The position numbers and the translations under genes were made by a program. A DNA stretch of 64,000 nt from Methylocystaceae bacterium (GTDB lineage Bacteria > Pseudomonadota > Alphaproteobacteria > Rhizobiales > Beijerinckiaceae): positions 1 through 64,000 of the forward strand of contig WSXZ01000006.1 of NCBI GenBank assembly GCA_009773555.1, in the 5' to 3' direction. Positions 1-9,649 of the stretch are shown in pieces; within the stretch, counting starts at the first letter, position 1, and each line of letters opens with the position of its first letter. The notes under the pieces are model-generated. The model did no database searches. It saw only the letters and a list, made by a program, of their open reading frames with translations, and had not been told where the DNA came from.

Positions 1-121
1 CTTTTTCGAAAGCCTTCCCTTTAGAGACTACAGCTCAAAAGCCTTCTCCCGCTTGAACTCGATTCTCTCGTAAAATCTCCCGGCGCGCCTCGCGTCGCCG
101 TCTATCCGCTCGACAACATCG

Positions 122-155
122 AAAAAGCCCGCCGGAACCTCTGGCGGACTTTTTT
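122..155 (-). terminator. Rho-independent terminator after tRNA-Thr
   Basis: Read on the minus strand, a GC-rich stem (GTCCGCC pairing with GGCGGGC, one wobble) is followed by a run of five T. It lies about 70 bases beyond the 3' end of the minus-strand tRNA-Thr. The plus strand also ends in a T run (six T), so the hairpin could work in both directions. Confidence 0.7.
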
Positions 156-225
156 CTGCGCGCAAGATCGGCCGTTCTACGGGCCGCCCGCATTTCACGT
201 CGAACTGACAGACAACTTATTGAGA

Positions 226-300
<75 letters not shown>

Positions 301-434
301 GCTTGACCGCCCGAAACGCATGAAATCACGTCCGACGCGCTCGGCGCCTGTGTGCCACAGGGACGCGCAAGTCGCAAGCGCGCGCGCGTCCAGCCCAGGG
401 CTTCGAACTCGAGATAATTTCAGCTCACTCTCAG

Positions 435-575
435 CCGTCATGCCCGGCCTTGAGCCGGGCATCCACGCCGGTCAACCGCGAAACGCTTCGCGCGGAGACG
501 GTACTTTCGCCTCATATCCTCACATTTGCCTCGTGTCGTCGCGTGGATGGCCGCGACTAGCGCGGCCATGACGCG
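435..575. repeat. Palindromic intergenic repeat (double hairpin)
   Basis: Non-coding stretch with an outer inverted repeat (CGTCATG at the left, CATGACG at the right) enclosing two strong hairpins. One is GCCCGGC/GCCGGGC at about 441-460 and the other is TGGCCGCG/CGCGGCCA at about 548-568. This is the architecture of dispersed intergenic palindromic elements common in alphaproteobacteria. Together with its flanks it fills the roughly 400-base gap between tRNA-Thr and the transposase remnant, where I see no gene. Confidence 0.6.
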
Positions 576-703
576 GTGAGATGCCCCCCTCGTTAACCTG
601 GATTCGGAGCCCTGGCGTCCAGCCCATGCGGCCGCTGAACCCAAAGCTTCTCCGGATGATCGCGCTGAAAACAGGTTGTGTTATCTAAAATTACAACCTA
701 GGA

Positions 704-1132
704 TTGAACTACCGATCGACCCTGCGGGCCCTCATCGGAGGCGCGTCGGGCGGGTCGACGTCGCAACGCGCCGCGACGGAGGATCAATTGATTGAGCATT
801 ATCTTTCCGACGAACATTGGCAGGCCGTCGCGCCCGTCCTTCCCGGAAAAGAAGGCGACGCAGGCTGTAGAGCCCGCGACAATCGACTTTTTCTCGAAGC
901 GGTGTTCTGGATTGTTCGCACCGGCGCGCCCTGGCGCAGCCTGCCGCCGCGGTTCGGCAAATGGTACACGGCCTATACGCGCTACCATCGCTGGGACAGG
1001 AAGGGCGTCTGGCCGCGCGTCGTGGCCAGGCTCAACGCATGCGATTTCCAATATGACGAAGACGGGCTGCGCTTCGCGCAAAGCGACGCCGACGGGCGCC
1101 AGAGCGCTGTCAGTCAATTGGTCGGAGTCTGA
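704..1132 (+). mobile_element. IS5-family transposase N-terminal remnant (DUF4096-type)
   Basis: The open frame encodes 142 residues. Its middle (from about residue 29) matches the N-terminal domain of IS5-group transposases: a LSDEHWQ-like start, then RDNRLFLEAVFWI, RTGAPWRSLPPRFGKW and a WDRKGVWPRV segment. After about residue 115 the similarity stops and a short unrelated tail leads to a stop, so the DDE catalytic half is missing. The longest start is TTG at 704; a second TTG at 788 sits closer to the conserved part. No inverted repeats or second frame were recognised. It abuts the 3' end of the transglutaminase gene on the opposite strand. Most likely a dead IS fragment, although DUF4096-only ORFs are sometimes annotated as stand-alone genes. 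Confidence 0.65.
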
Positions 1133-1138
1133 GACCAG

Positions 1139-1975
1139 CTACTGCGATTGCGATTGCGACTGGCTGAAGGCTGCCGCCGGCGCGACGCGCACTTTGACCT
1201 CCAACGTTTCGCCGCCGCCGCCGGAGTGCGCGCCGCGGATCGGCGCCGCGCCCAGATAGTCGAGCGCTATCGCGACGCGCACATGATTTTCCTGCGGCGC
1301 GACGCCATGTGTGGGATCGAAGGCCACCCAGCCGAGATCCTCGACATAGGCCTCGGCCCATGCGTGGCCGGCGACCTGATCCTCGCCGTCGCTGCCGAGG
1401 AAATAGCCGCTCACATAGCGCGCCGGCGCGCTGATCGCGCGCGCGCAGGCGATGAAGAGATGCGAAAAGTCCTGACAGACGCCCTTGCGATGCTCGAAAC
1501 ATTCCGCCGCCGTCGTGCCCGAATGCGTCGCGGCGGCGTCGAATGTGAGTGATTCGTGAATCGCGCCAAGCAGCGCATGGAGCTTCGACAGCGTTCCGCT
1601 TTCCTTCGACGTCGTTTCGCGCGCGAAATCGCAGATCGCCACGTTGGGGGTCGTCAGCGGCGTGTCGCGCATGAATAGGACCGGCGGAAAGCGCTCGACC
1701 GCGCCCAACACGACTCCGGCCATGTCGAAAGTCGTCACCTCTCCTTCCACCACGGTGGAAATCGACTCAAGCGGCCCGTCCACGGAGAAGCGGTGCAGCG
1801 TATTGCCGAAGGCGTCTTCTGACTGCACCAGTCGGCAATCGCGATCGACGTCGATGCGCCAGTCGACGACATGCTGCCCGTCGTGACTGCGCGGCGTCAG
1901 GCGAAGATGCTGCACGGCCGTTCGCGGCGGCTCCGCATAGCGATAGGTCGTTTCATGCCGTATGCGGATGCGCAT
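1139..1975 (-). CDS. Transglutaminase-like cysteine peptidase family protein
   Basis: 278 residues. The N-terminal part has the bacterial transglutaminase N-terminal signature (RIRHETTYRYAEP, then LRLTPRS). The core carries a Cys-His-Asp triad: Cys in RKGVCQDFSH, His in GHAWAEAYV and Asp in WVAFDPTHG. The start is the ATG at 1975 because the family begins MRIRIRHETTYRY; upstream residues in the frame are unrelated. The C-terminus ends in a short Ser-Gln repeat encoded by an imperfect hexanucleotide repeat. It is the last gene of a minus-strand operon after the ATP-grasp and alpha-E genes, 10 bases behind the latter. These three families co-occur in many bacteria and are predicted (comparative genomics by Iyer, Aravind and colleagues) to form and cleave amide bonds in a peptide product or tag. 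Substrate unknown. Confidence 0.9.
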   Translation of the reverse strand: MRIRIRHETTYRYAEPPRTAVQHLRLTPRSHDGQHVVDWRIDVDRDCRLVQSEDAFGNTLHRFSVDGPLESISTVVEGEVTTFDMAGVVLGAVERFPPVLFMRDTPLTTPNVAICDFARETTSKESGTLSKLHALLGAIHESLTFDAAATHSGTTAAECFEHRKGVCQDFSHLFIACARAISAPARYVSGYFLGSDGEDQVAGHAWAEAYVEDLGWVAFDPTHGVAPQENHVRVAIALDYLGAAPIRGAHSGGGGETLEVKVRVAPAAAFSQSQSQSQ

Positions 1976-1985
1976 CAGATTTCGC

Positions 1986-2939
1986 TCAAAAGAGATATTG
2001 CTCGGAGATGAGCGCGGCCAGTCGATTGTTTTCCGAGATGAAGGATTGCACGAATTCATGCAGCCCGCCCTGGAAGACGCTCTCCATATTCAGCTTTTCA
2101 AGCTTGCCGTAGACGCCGCGGGCGTGACGCTGCGACACGCCCTGGCGCCCGTGGGCGCGGGCAAGATTGTCGAGATTGCGCACGATCGACTCATAGCAGG
2201 AAATCAGCGAACGCGGCATCTCCGGTCGCAGGATCAACAGATCGGCGACGAGCCAAGGCTTCATGCTCGTGCGATAGACCCAATGATAGGCGGTATGCGC
2301 CGATACGGCGCGCAGAATCGCCGACCATTGGAAATAGTCGAGGGAACCGCCGACGATCTCCTTCTCGGGCAGCAGCACATGATATTTGACGTCGAGCAGA
2401 CGCGCCGTGTTGTCGGCGCGCTCGATGAAAAGCCCGACGCGCGAGAACCAATAGGCGTCGTTGCGCAGCATGGTGCGATAGGCGCCGCCGTCATAGGTCA
2501 GCGACGTCTGCTTGATGACCTCGAGAAAGCGCGCCAGTTCCTGCGCGCAAGGGACGACGCCGCGCGACTCGAGCGCGCGCATTTCCAGATAGGCGTCGTT
2601 GATCGACTCCCACATTTCGATGGTCAACGCCGTGCGCACGGCGCGGGCGTTGGCGCGCGCCTGCTCCAGGCAATTGCGGATCGATCCCGGATTTTCCGGC
2701 GCGAAGGTGAGAAACTCGATGACGTTGGCTTCATCGACGGGGCGTCCAGAGGCGTCGAAGGATAGCGCCGCGCCCGACGACAGCAGAACGCTTTCCCACT
2801 CGGTTTCGTCGCCGCCATAGGCCTTGGGCAGCGCGGCGAGGCGCCGCGACGCCTGGATGGCGCGCGCCAGGAAGTCGGCGCGCTCCATGTAGCGGGCGAG
2901 CCAGTACAGATTGTCGGCGGTGCGGGAAAGCATCAGCAC
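1986..2939 (-). CDS. Alpha-E domain protein (DUF403)
   Basis: 317 residues, all one alpha-helical domain. It begins with the family signature MLMLSRTADNLYWLARYMERAD and continues with repeated helical segments rich in Arg and Glu. No catalytic motif is visible. It sits between the circularly permuted ATP-grasp gene (about 60 bases upstream) and the transglutaminase-like gene (10 bases downstream), all on the minus strand, as in the conserved operon. It is thought to assist the ATP-grasp ligase as a partner subunit. Its biochemical role is not established. Confidence 0.9.
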   Translation of the reverse strand: MLMLSRTADNLYWLARYMERADFLARAIQASRRLAALPKAYGGDETEWESVLLSSGAALSFDASGRPVDEANVIEFLTFAPENPGSIRNCLEQARANARAVRTALTIEMWESINDAYLEMRALESRGVVPCAQELARFLEVIKQTSLTYDGGAYRTMLRNDAYWFSRVGLFIERADNTARLLDVKYHVLLPEKEIVGGSLDYFQWSAILRAVSAHTAYHWVYRTSMKPWLVADLLILRPEMPRSLISCYESIVRNLDNLARAHGRQGVSQRHARGVYGKLEKLNMESVFQGGLHEFVQSFISENNRLAALISEQYLF

Positions 2940-3000
2940 GTCCGTTTATGAGTCGCTTTGGAGATCATCGATGTTGATCGCGGCGTTTGCGAGCGTCTTC

Positions 3001-4461
3001 TCACGCCTGCCCCATCGCCTCTTCGGCGCTCCACGCGTCGTCGATCACCCAGGTGTCCTTGGTGCCGCCGCCCTGGCTCGAATTCACGACGAGCGACTTT
3101 TCCGTCATGGCGACCCGGGTCAGACCGCCCGGCACGACGCGGGCGCCATTGGCTCCCTGCAGCACGAAGGGCCGCAGATCGACGTGGCGTGGCGCGACGC
3201 CCGAGCCCATGGCGATGGGGCATGTCGAGAGCGCCAGCGTCGGCTGAGCGATGAAATTCTGCGGATGCGCCTTTAGCTTTGCGCGAAACTCCTCGATCTG
3301 CGCCCTCGTCGCATGCGGTCCCACGAGCATGCCGTAGCCGCCGGAGCCGTTGACTTCCTTGACGACGAGTTCATCGAGATGGTCGAGCACGTAAGCGAGC
3401 GCCTCCTGTTCACGGCAGCGAAAGGTCGGAACATTCTGCAGGAGCGGCGCTTCTCCTAGATAAAACTTAATAATGTCAGGCATGTAGGTGTACATCGCCT
3501 TGTCGTCGGCGGCGCCGGCGCCGACTGCATTCGCCAGCGTCACATTGCCTGCTTGATAGGCGCCCATCAGCCCGGCGACGCCGAGCGCCGAATCCGGCCG
3601 GAAGCACAGCGGGTCGAGGAAGTCGTCGTCGATGCGACGATAAATGACGTCGACGCGGCGCGGGCCCTCGGTCGTGCGCATGTAGACGACGTCGTCGCGA
3701 ACGAAGAGATCGCGGCCCTCGACAAGCTCGACGCCGAGCTTGTCGGCGAGAAACGAGTGTTCGTAGAAGGCTGAGTTGTACTGGCCGGGCGTCATCAAGA
3801 CGACCGTCGGATCGCCGTTGGCGCGCTGCGGCGCGACCGAGCGCAAAGTCCCGAGCAGTTCGTCGGGATAGTTTTCGATCGGCGCGACGCGATGCAGCGC
3901 GAAAAGCTCCGGAAAAAGCCGCATCATCACTTCGCGGTTCTCGAGCATATAAGAGACGCCGGACGGCGTCCGCGCATTGTCCTCGAGAACGAAGAAGCCC
4001 TGATCGTCGGTGCGCACGATGTCGACGCCAGCGATATGCACGTAAATATCGAAGGGCACGCGTCGGCCCGCCATATCGGGGCAATAGGCGGGGTTGCGAT
4101 AGACGAGATCCGCAGGAACGATGCCAGCCCTCAAGATCTCGCCGGCGCCGTAGATGTCGGCAAGAAACGCGTTGAGCGCCGTGACGCGCTGGATCAGACC
4201 TTTTTCAAGCGTCGTCCATTCGCTGCGCGAGAGTATGCGCGGCAGGATATCGAAGGGAATGAGACGCTCCGTCGCATCCTGCGCGCCATAGACGGCGAAG
4301 GTGATCCCGATGCGACGAAAAAGCAGCTCCGCTTGCTCGCGCCGCGACGCCAGGAGCTCGGGCGGGGTTTCCGCGAGCCATTGCGACAGCTTGCGATAAG
4401 GGGCGCGGGTGCGGCCGTCCGCTCCAGCCAGTTCATCGAACTGCGTTATGCGTGAGTCCAT
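3001..4461 (-). CDS. Circularly permuted type 2 ATP-grasp protein
   Basis: 486 residues. Typical segments are QRVTALNAFLADIYG near residue 95, the NARTPSGVSYMLENR segment in the middle, LATALG-type acidic and Arg-rich ATP-binding segments, and NGSGGYGMLVGP (a glycine-rich nucleotide loop) near residue 385. The start at 4461 (MDSRITQF) is preceded by a GGGAG ribosome site; a longer frame upstream lacks family similarity. Members are predicted peptide ligases that use ATP to join amino acids or peptides. It is the first gene of the three-gene operon with alpha-E and transglutaminase-like proteins. The promoter should lie in 4462-4672, which also holds the upstream region of the divergent porin gene. 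Confidence 0.9.
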   Translation of the reverse strand: MDSRITQFDELAGADGRTRAPYRKLSQWLAETPPELLASRREQAELLFRRIGITFAVYGAQDATERLIPFDILPRILSRSEWTTLEKGLIQRVTALNAFLADIYGAGEILRAGIVPADLVYRNPAYCPDMAGRRVPFDIYVHIAGVDIVRTDDQGFFVLEDNARTPSGVSYMLENREVMMRLFPELFALHRVAPIENYPDELLGTLRSVAPQRANGDPTVVLMTPGQYNSAFYEHSFLADKLGVELVEGRDLFVRDDVVYMRTTEGPRRVDVIYRRIDDDFLDPLCFRPDSALGVAGLMGAYQAGNVTLANAVGAGAADDKAMYTYMPDIIKFYLGEAPLLQNVPTFRCREQEALAYVLDHLDELVVKEVNGSGGYGMLVGPHATRAQIEEFRAKLKAHPQNFIAQPTLALSTCPIAMGSGVAPRHVDLRPFVLQGANGARVVPGGLTRVAMTEKSLVVNSSQGGGTKDTWVIDDAWSAEEAMGQA

Positions 4462-4672
4462 TGCAAGAACTCCCTCTTGGCGGCCCGCCTTTGTTTGCGC
4501 GGCTGGCGGCCGTTTTTTACAGTTCAAAGCAAGGACTGCGCCAATAGCGGCTGCGAAAATCTGTCACAGAGTTTTACTATTTGGCCAAAGGATGATTCGC
4601 GCTGCGCTTCGTTCTGGCGCAGCCTTATCGCTATCCAACGGAGACGCCGCCGGCAAGGTTTCTTAAGAGCGC

Positions 4673-6837
4673 ATGCGCAGGCCTCTATCCAGCCCGAAAT
4701 CGAGCGTCGTGGTCCCTCGACATGGAGCGCCGACGAGCGCCGCCGCGCGCCTGTTTTTTGTCGCCTCGCTTAGTTTTGCATTTTGCGCGCTGAATGGGAA
4801 CGCGGCGCGCTGCCAAGACCGGCCGCCGGTCTTCAGCTGGGTCGGCATGTATATGGGCGCGAGCCTCGGCGGCGCCGTTCCTCTGCACGCAGGCGAGCGG
4901 CTGCAGGCGACGAGCGGCTTCGGCGCGCCCGCCTTTGATCTTTATCCGAGTGGCGTGACGCGCCCAGGCGTCACCGTCGGCGTGCAGGTCGGATATAATT
5001 GGCAGCGTGGCCCCTTCGTCTGGGGTTTCGAAACCGATCTCAGCCTTCTCGATGGCAGGCGCGGCCCGAATGGGCTTTTCCCCGCCTCGCCGGCCTATGT
5101 TCCCGGCCTGCCGGCGTACGCGCTCTCCGCCAATTCAAGCGCGAATTTCTTCGCGAGCATTCGCGGGCGCGTCGGCTATGCATGGGACCGCTCGCTCTTT
5201 TATCTCACGGGCGGCGTCGCCGCGGGCGGCGCGAGAGGTCCGGCGACCGGTCGCAATCTTCGCGGATGAAATATGCGATCGGCGCAGGCTTCGAATACGC
5301 CTTCGCCGACAATTGGTCGGCGCGCGCCGAATATCTCTTTCTCAATCAGTCGCTGAACACACAGGTTTTCGATAATGGCGAGAATTTTATCTATGTGTCC
5401 CGCATACGAAACGAAAATCATCTGTTGCGCTTTGGCATAAATTTTCATTTCGGCGACGACAATCGAATTCCCGGCTCGATCGAATATGGTCGCAACGGCC
5501 ATAATGGCGGCAATGGCCATAATGGCGGCAGTGGCGAAAGCGCTGACACGCACGACGCGCCGGAACTCTATAGCGTCCACGGACAGACGACTCACGTTGC
5601 TCAAGGCTACCCACGATTTCGTGCGCTCTATGACGGCCCCAACAGCTTTCCTTCCGGCGGCAAGGCCAATGTCGGCTCGACGACCAACCTCTTCCTCGGT
5701 CTGCGCCTGTGGGAGGGAGCCGCTGCCTATCTCAATCCCGAGATCGACCAGGGCTATGGCTTGGCGAATTCAGTGGGCGCTGCAGCCTATGTGAACAGCG
5801 CGGTCGCAAAGGTTGGACGCACTGCGCCCTATATGCGGTTTCAGCGCTACTTTCTGCGTCAAATCATCGGATTGGACGAAGACGGGGAAAGAGAAAGAGA
5901 TCCGGACCAAGGCTCACACAGCGAAGTGCTGGAATCGACGCAAAACCAGATCTCGGGCAAGGTCGACAAGAACCGCATCGTCGTTACGCTCGGGAAATTC
6001 GCCGTCGGCGACGTGTTCGACGACAACGTCTATGCGCATGACCCGACGACCGGCTTTCTCAACTTCGCGTTCAACACGATGGGCGCCTTCGACTACGCAG
6101 CCGACGCCTGGGGCTATACCTACGGACTCGCCGCAGAGTGGAAGCAGGACTGGTGGACGGCGCGCGGCGGCGTGTTTCAGCTTCCGACGATCCCCAACGG
6201 TTTTGACATCGAGCCGCAAATATTTCGTCAATTCATGGGCGTCGTCGAATTCGAGGCGCGCTATGATCTGTTCGGTCAGCCGGGCGCGATCAAATTTCTC
6301 GCCTATGGCGATAACGGATACATAAGCAAAATTGACGATGTTATCCGTTACGCCTATCTCGCCGGCGATTTCCCGCCACGTTTCGATACCGCGCGGGGGC
6401 GCGCGGTGAAAACCGGCGGCGGGATTAACATCAAGCAGCAGATCGTGCCGAATCTCGGCTTCTTCCTGCGCGCCAGCATGGCCGACGGGCGCTATGAAAC
6501 GGTCGCCTACACTGACGTCGATCGGCAGCTCTCGATGGGCGTCGTGGCGGCGGGGGCTTTGTGGGGACGCGACGACGACGAGATCGGCGTCGCCGGAGCG
6601 TTGGGCGGTCTGCATGGCGACCGCGTGCGCTATTTCGGGCTCGGTGGAACCAGCGTCTATATCGGCGACGGCGCGCTCTCCTACGCGGGCGAGAAGAACA
6701 TGGAGGCCTATTACAAGATCGGCTTCGGCAAGAATATCGATGCGACCTTCGATTATCAGCTGCTGGTCAATCCCGCGCATAACAGCGCGCGCGGTCCGAT
6801 CAATGTCTTTGGGCTGCGCTTGCGCGCGGCGTTTTAA
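4673..6837 (+). pseudogene. Outer-membrane beta-barrel / OprB carbohydrate porin, frameshifted
   Basis: Two overlapping plus-strand frames together make one protein. The first (4673-5269) has a signal peptide (LFFVASLSFAFCAL, cleavage near NAARCQ) and the first strands of an OmpA-like eight-strand barrel, ending at YLTGGVAAGGAR. The second, usable from about 5265, resumes that barrel at AIGAGFEYAFADNWSARAEY and ends it at LLRFGINFHFGDD. A Gly-Asn-His linker (NGHNGG repeats) then leads into an OprB-type porin domain from about 5580 to the C-terminal aromatic end RLRAAF. The barrel is therefore split by a frameshift between about 5220 and 5265, and the second part has no signal peptide of its own. 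Barrel-OprB fusions exist in alphaproteobacteria. Either a real pseudogene or an assembly indel. Confidence 0.75.
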
Positions 6838-6929
6838 AAAAAATCCGCATCGCTCGCAATGACGATCTCGAAACGGCGAACAGTGCGACTGGAACCCCTG
6901 CGATATGAAATCCCTTCGAAAGGCTTGGC

Positions 6930-7036
6930 TGTCATTCCCGACGCGCGCGTAGCGCGCGATCGGGAATCCAGAGCAAGACCAGTTTCTGGATCGGCTCTGG
7001 ATTCCCGGTCAGGCCTTCGGCCTGCCGGGAATGACA
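6930..7036. repeat. Palindromic element with 11-bp terminal inverted repeats
   Basis: Perfect 11-base inverted ends (TGTCATTCCCG ... CGGGAATGACA) enclose internal hairpins, including GACGCGCGCG/CGCGCGATC and a loop of CAGGCC TTC GGCCTG. It fills the gap between the porin gene and the convergent minus-strand genes. It is MITE- or RUP-like and codes for nothing. Related in style, but not sequence-identical, to the element at 435-575. Confidence 0.7.
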
Positions 7037-7076
7037 CGGCCCAAGCGAACGGATCAGCCGGAATCCGCATGACGCT

Positions 7077-7358
7077 TCAAGCAAGATATTCCGGCAGCTT
7101 TTGCTCGAACTCCGGGAAATAGCCAGCGACGTCGCTCATGTCGAAGCGCGCGAGAATGCTCTCCTTTGCTTCGCGGTCGAGGAGGAATCGGAAGGCCGCG
7201 CTTATAAATCTTTGCGCATCGGCGCCGCCGCCGAACCGCAGTAGATCATTTTGCGAGAGCGTGACGCGATGCTGCGTTTCGCTTCCCTGATCGCGCACCG
7301 TCACGTCGAAGACGAACGGATCGCCGTCTTCAATCATGCGCGCGTCGATGGCGGTCAC
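7077..7358 (-). CDS. Conserved hypothetical protein, 93 residues
   Basis: Small soluble protein with a beta-rich N-terminal half (DVTVRDQGSETQHRVTLSQ) and a helical C-terminal half ending in PEFEQKLPEYLA. I do not recognise a named family. Its start codon overlaps the stop of the glutathione peroxidase gene by four bases (ATGA at 7355-7358), so the two are almost certainly translated together. The context hints at a peroxide-stress accessory role, but no motif supports that. Confidence 0.75.
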   Translation of the reverse strand: MTAIDARMIEDGDPFVFDVTVRDQGSETQHRVTLSQNDLLRFGGGADAQRFISAAFRFLLDREAKESILARFDMSDVAGYFPEFEQKLPEYLA

Positions 7359-7831
7359 AGCACCGCCTCAACGTCCTTCGCGATCTGCTCGGGCGTGTCG
7401 GTCGGCGCGTAACGCTTCACGACATGCCCCTCGCGGTCGACGAGAAATTTCGTGAAGTTCCATTTGATTGCTTCGGAACCCAGAATTCCCGGCGCCTCGC
7501 GCTTGAGCAGGCGATAGAGCGGATGCGCGTTTTCTCCATTGACGTCGACTTTGCCGAACAGCGGAAAGGTGACGTCGTAATTCGCCGAACAGAAGGACGC
7601 GATCTCCTTCTCGGAGCCCGGCTCCTGCGCGCCAAACTGATTGCAGGGGAAGCCCAAGACGACAAATCCCCGATCGGCGAATTTGCGGTAAAGCGCTTCG
7701 AGCCCGGCGTATTGCGGCGTGAAGCCGCATCGGCTCGCGACATTGACGACCAGCATGGCCTTGCCGGCGTAATCGGCCAGCTTCTTCGGCTGGCCGTCGA
7801 TCGTCGTCGCTTCGATGTCGAACAGCGTCAT
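7355..7831 (-). CDS. Glutathione peroxidase family protein (Cys type)
   Basis: 158 residues, full length for bacterial BtuE/Gpx-type peroxidases. The catalytic Cys is in NVASRCGFT (about residue 36), so it is a cysteine and not a selenocysteine enzyme. The Gln of FPCNQFGAQEPG and the Trp-Asn of KWNFTKFLVD complete the active site. It reduces peroxides and lipid hydroperoxides in the cytoplasm; such Cys enzymes usually prefer thioredoxin over glutathione. First gene of a two-gene unit with the 93-residue protein. Confidence 0.95.
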   Translation of the reverse strand: MTLFDIEATTIDGQPKKLADYAGKAMLVVNVASRCGFTPQYAGLEALYRKFADRGFVVLGFPCNQFGAQEPGSEKEIASFCSANYDVTFPLFGKVDVNGENAHPLYRLLKREAPGILGSEAIKWNFTKFLVDREGHVVKRYAPTDTPEQIAKDVEAVL

Positions 7832-7867
7832 GAAACCCTCGTACTGACGGAAGTTTGCGTTCCCCGA

Positions 7868-9370
7868 TTACGCGACCAGCGTTCCCGTAGGCTCGGGGTC
7901 GCTTTCTGACGCTTCCTCGAGTCCGTATTCCTTCATTTTCCGATAGAGCGTCGAGCGACCAATTCCAAGTCGCCGCGCAATTTCCGACATCTGGCCGCGG
8001 TAATGCGTCAAGGCGAAGCGGATCGTCGCGGTCTCGATGTCCTCGAGCGTGCGCATTTCGCCGTTCGATCCGATCAGCGACATCGCATTCGGATCGCGGA
8101 TTTCGACGCGGACGATCTCGCGTTCGCGCGGCGCCGTCCCGGGGGCGCCCGGCGCAGGCGCGGGCGGCACGCGCACTTCATAGCCTTCGACATGGGCGGC
8201 GATTTGCGGAAATTCGGCGACCGTCAGCTCGTCGCCGTCGGCGAGCACGACGGCGCGAAAGACGGCGTTCTCCAATTGGCGGACGTTGCCCGGCCAGTCG
8301 TAGCTCGTCAGCAGCGACAGCGCTTCCGGCGTCACGCGGCGGATATTGCGGCCTTCCTCGGCGGCGAAGCGCGCCGCAAAGCGCTTGGCGAGATCGGCGA
8401 CGTCCTCGCGGCGACCGCGCAGCGGCGGAATGTTGATCGGGAAGACGTTGAGCCGATAGAACAGGTCCTCACGAAACAGCCCGCGTTTGACGAGATCGAT
8501 GAGATTTTGATTGGTCGCCGAGATCAGTCGAATATCGACCCGGATCGCGCGCTTCGCGCCGACGGGATCGATTTCGCCTTCCTGCAGCGCGCGCAGCAAC
8601 TTGACCTGAATGTCGAGCGGCAGTTCGCCGATCTCGTCGAGAAACAGCGTCCCGCCGTTCGCTTCGAGGAATTTGCCGCTGTGCTTCTCGGTGGCGCCGG
8701 TGAAGGCGCCCTTCTCATGGCCGAAGAGAATCGATTCGACGAGATTGGCCGGCAACGCGCCGCAGTTGACGGTGACGAAGGGTTTGCCTTTGCGATCCGA
8801 CGCGCCCTGGATGGCGCGCGCCACGATCTCCTTGCCAACGCCCGACTCGCCTTCGAGAAGCACTGGAATGGAGGAATGCGCCGCGCGCTGGCCGAGCCGG
8901 ATGACGCGCTCCATGTCGTCGCTGCGCGAGACGAGGTCCTTGAAGGTCAGCGCGCCCTGCGCCCGGCGGCTGATGCGGCGCACTTCGTCGGCGAGCGCAT
9001 CGGCGGAGAGCGCGTTCTTGATCGAAATTTGCAGGCGTTCGGCGCCGACCGGCTTGACGACAAAGTCATGCGCGCCGGCGCGCATCGCGGAAATGACCGC
9101 CTCGATCGACCCATGCGCGGTCTGCACGATCACCGGGGTCGCGAGTTTCATGTCGCGCATCCGGGTGAGCACGCCCATGCCGTCGAGGTCGGGCATGACG
9201 AGGTCCAGAATGAGCAGCGCTATGGCCTTGGCGCCAGGCTGCGTCAGTCGCGCAATCGCCTGTTCGCCGCTTTCGACGGTCTCGGTCTCGTAACCAAATC
9301 GCCGCGTCATAGCTTCCAGCAGACGACGCTGAACGGGATCGTCGTCGGCAATGAGAATGGTCGAGGTCAT
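7868..9370 (-). CDS. Sigma-54-dependent response regulator (NtrC/DctD type)
   Basis: 500 residues in three domains. A receiver domain (1-120) has the phospho-acceptor Asp in LILDLVMPDLDG. The sigma-54 AAA+ domain (about 145-375) has Walker A GESGVGKE, the sigma-54 contact loop GAFTGA, and Walker B GGTLFLDEIGEL. A Fis-type helix-turn-helix (about 435-480) reads ARRLGIGRSTLYRKMKEYG. Once phosphorylated it would activate promoters that use sigma-54. No histidine kinase is adjacent, so its cognate sensor and targets are unknown. A Pro/Ala-rich linker precedes the HTH. Confidence 0.93.
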   Translation of the reverse strand: MTSTILIADDDPVQRRLLEAMTRRFGYETETVESGEQAIARLTQPGAKAIALLILDLVMPDLDGMGVLTRMRDMKLATPVIVQTAHGSIEAVISAMRAGAHDFVVKPVGAERLQISIKNALSADALADEVRRISRRAQGALTFKDLVSRSDDMERVIRLGQRAAHSSIPVLLEGESGVGKEIVARAIQGASDRKGKPFVTVNCGALPANLVESILFGHEKGAFTGATEKHSGKFLEANGGTLFLDEIGELPLDIQVKLLRALQEGEIDPVGAKRAIRVDIRLISATNQNLIDLVKRGLFREDLFYRLNVFPINIPPLRGRREDVADLAKRFAARFAAEEGRNIRRVTPEALSLLTSYDWPGNVRQLENAVFRAVVLADGDELTVAEFPQIAAHVEGYEVRVPPAPAPGAPGTAPREREIVRVEIRDPNAMSLIGSNGEMRTLEDIETATIRFALTHYRGQMSEIARRLGIGRSTLYRKMKEYGLEEASESDPEPTGTLVA

Positions 9371-9649
9371 TTCGTCCCTTGCATTCCGGGATAATTGAGC
9401 GGCGAAGTCGCCGCTTCAGGCTTGGCGCGTCCCGGAACCGTCTTCGCGGCTCCTCAATCGTTGCCAAGCATAGTAAAGGCGGGGTTAACCGCGCCAAGAC
9501 GAAACTTTGTAGCGCCTTCCGTCCCGTCGACCAAGACCCCAGAGGGCGATCGTGGCGATTTGGCCGCAAATCGCTGCAAATATCTGAGATAATAGCGCTA
9601 TGGCGACGCTCGCCGGCGCGCCAGGCGCCGCGCGGCGGGAGGAAATCTG

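Noticed and set aside
5486-5550. Microsatellite at the NGHNGG linker as a phase-variable switch
   Set aside because: The repeat unit is in multiples of three bases and very few, so slippage would not shift the frame; the frameshift lies elsewhere, at about 5220-5265.
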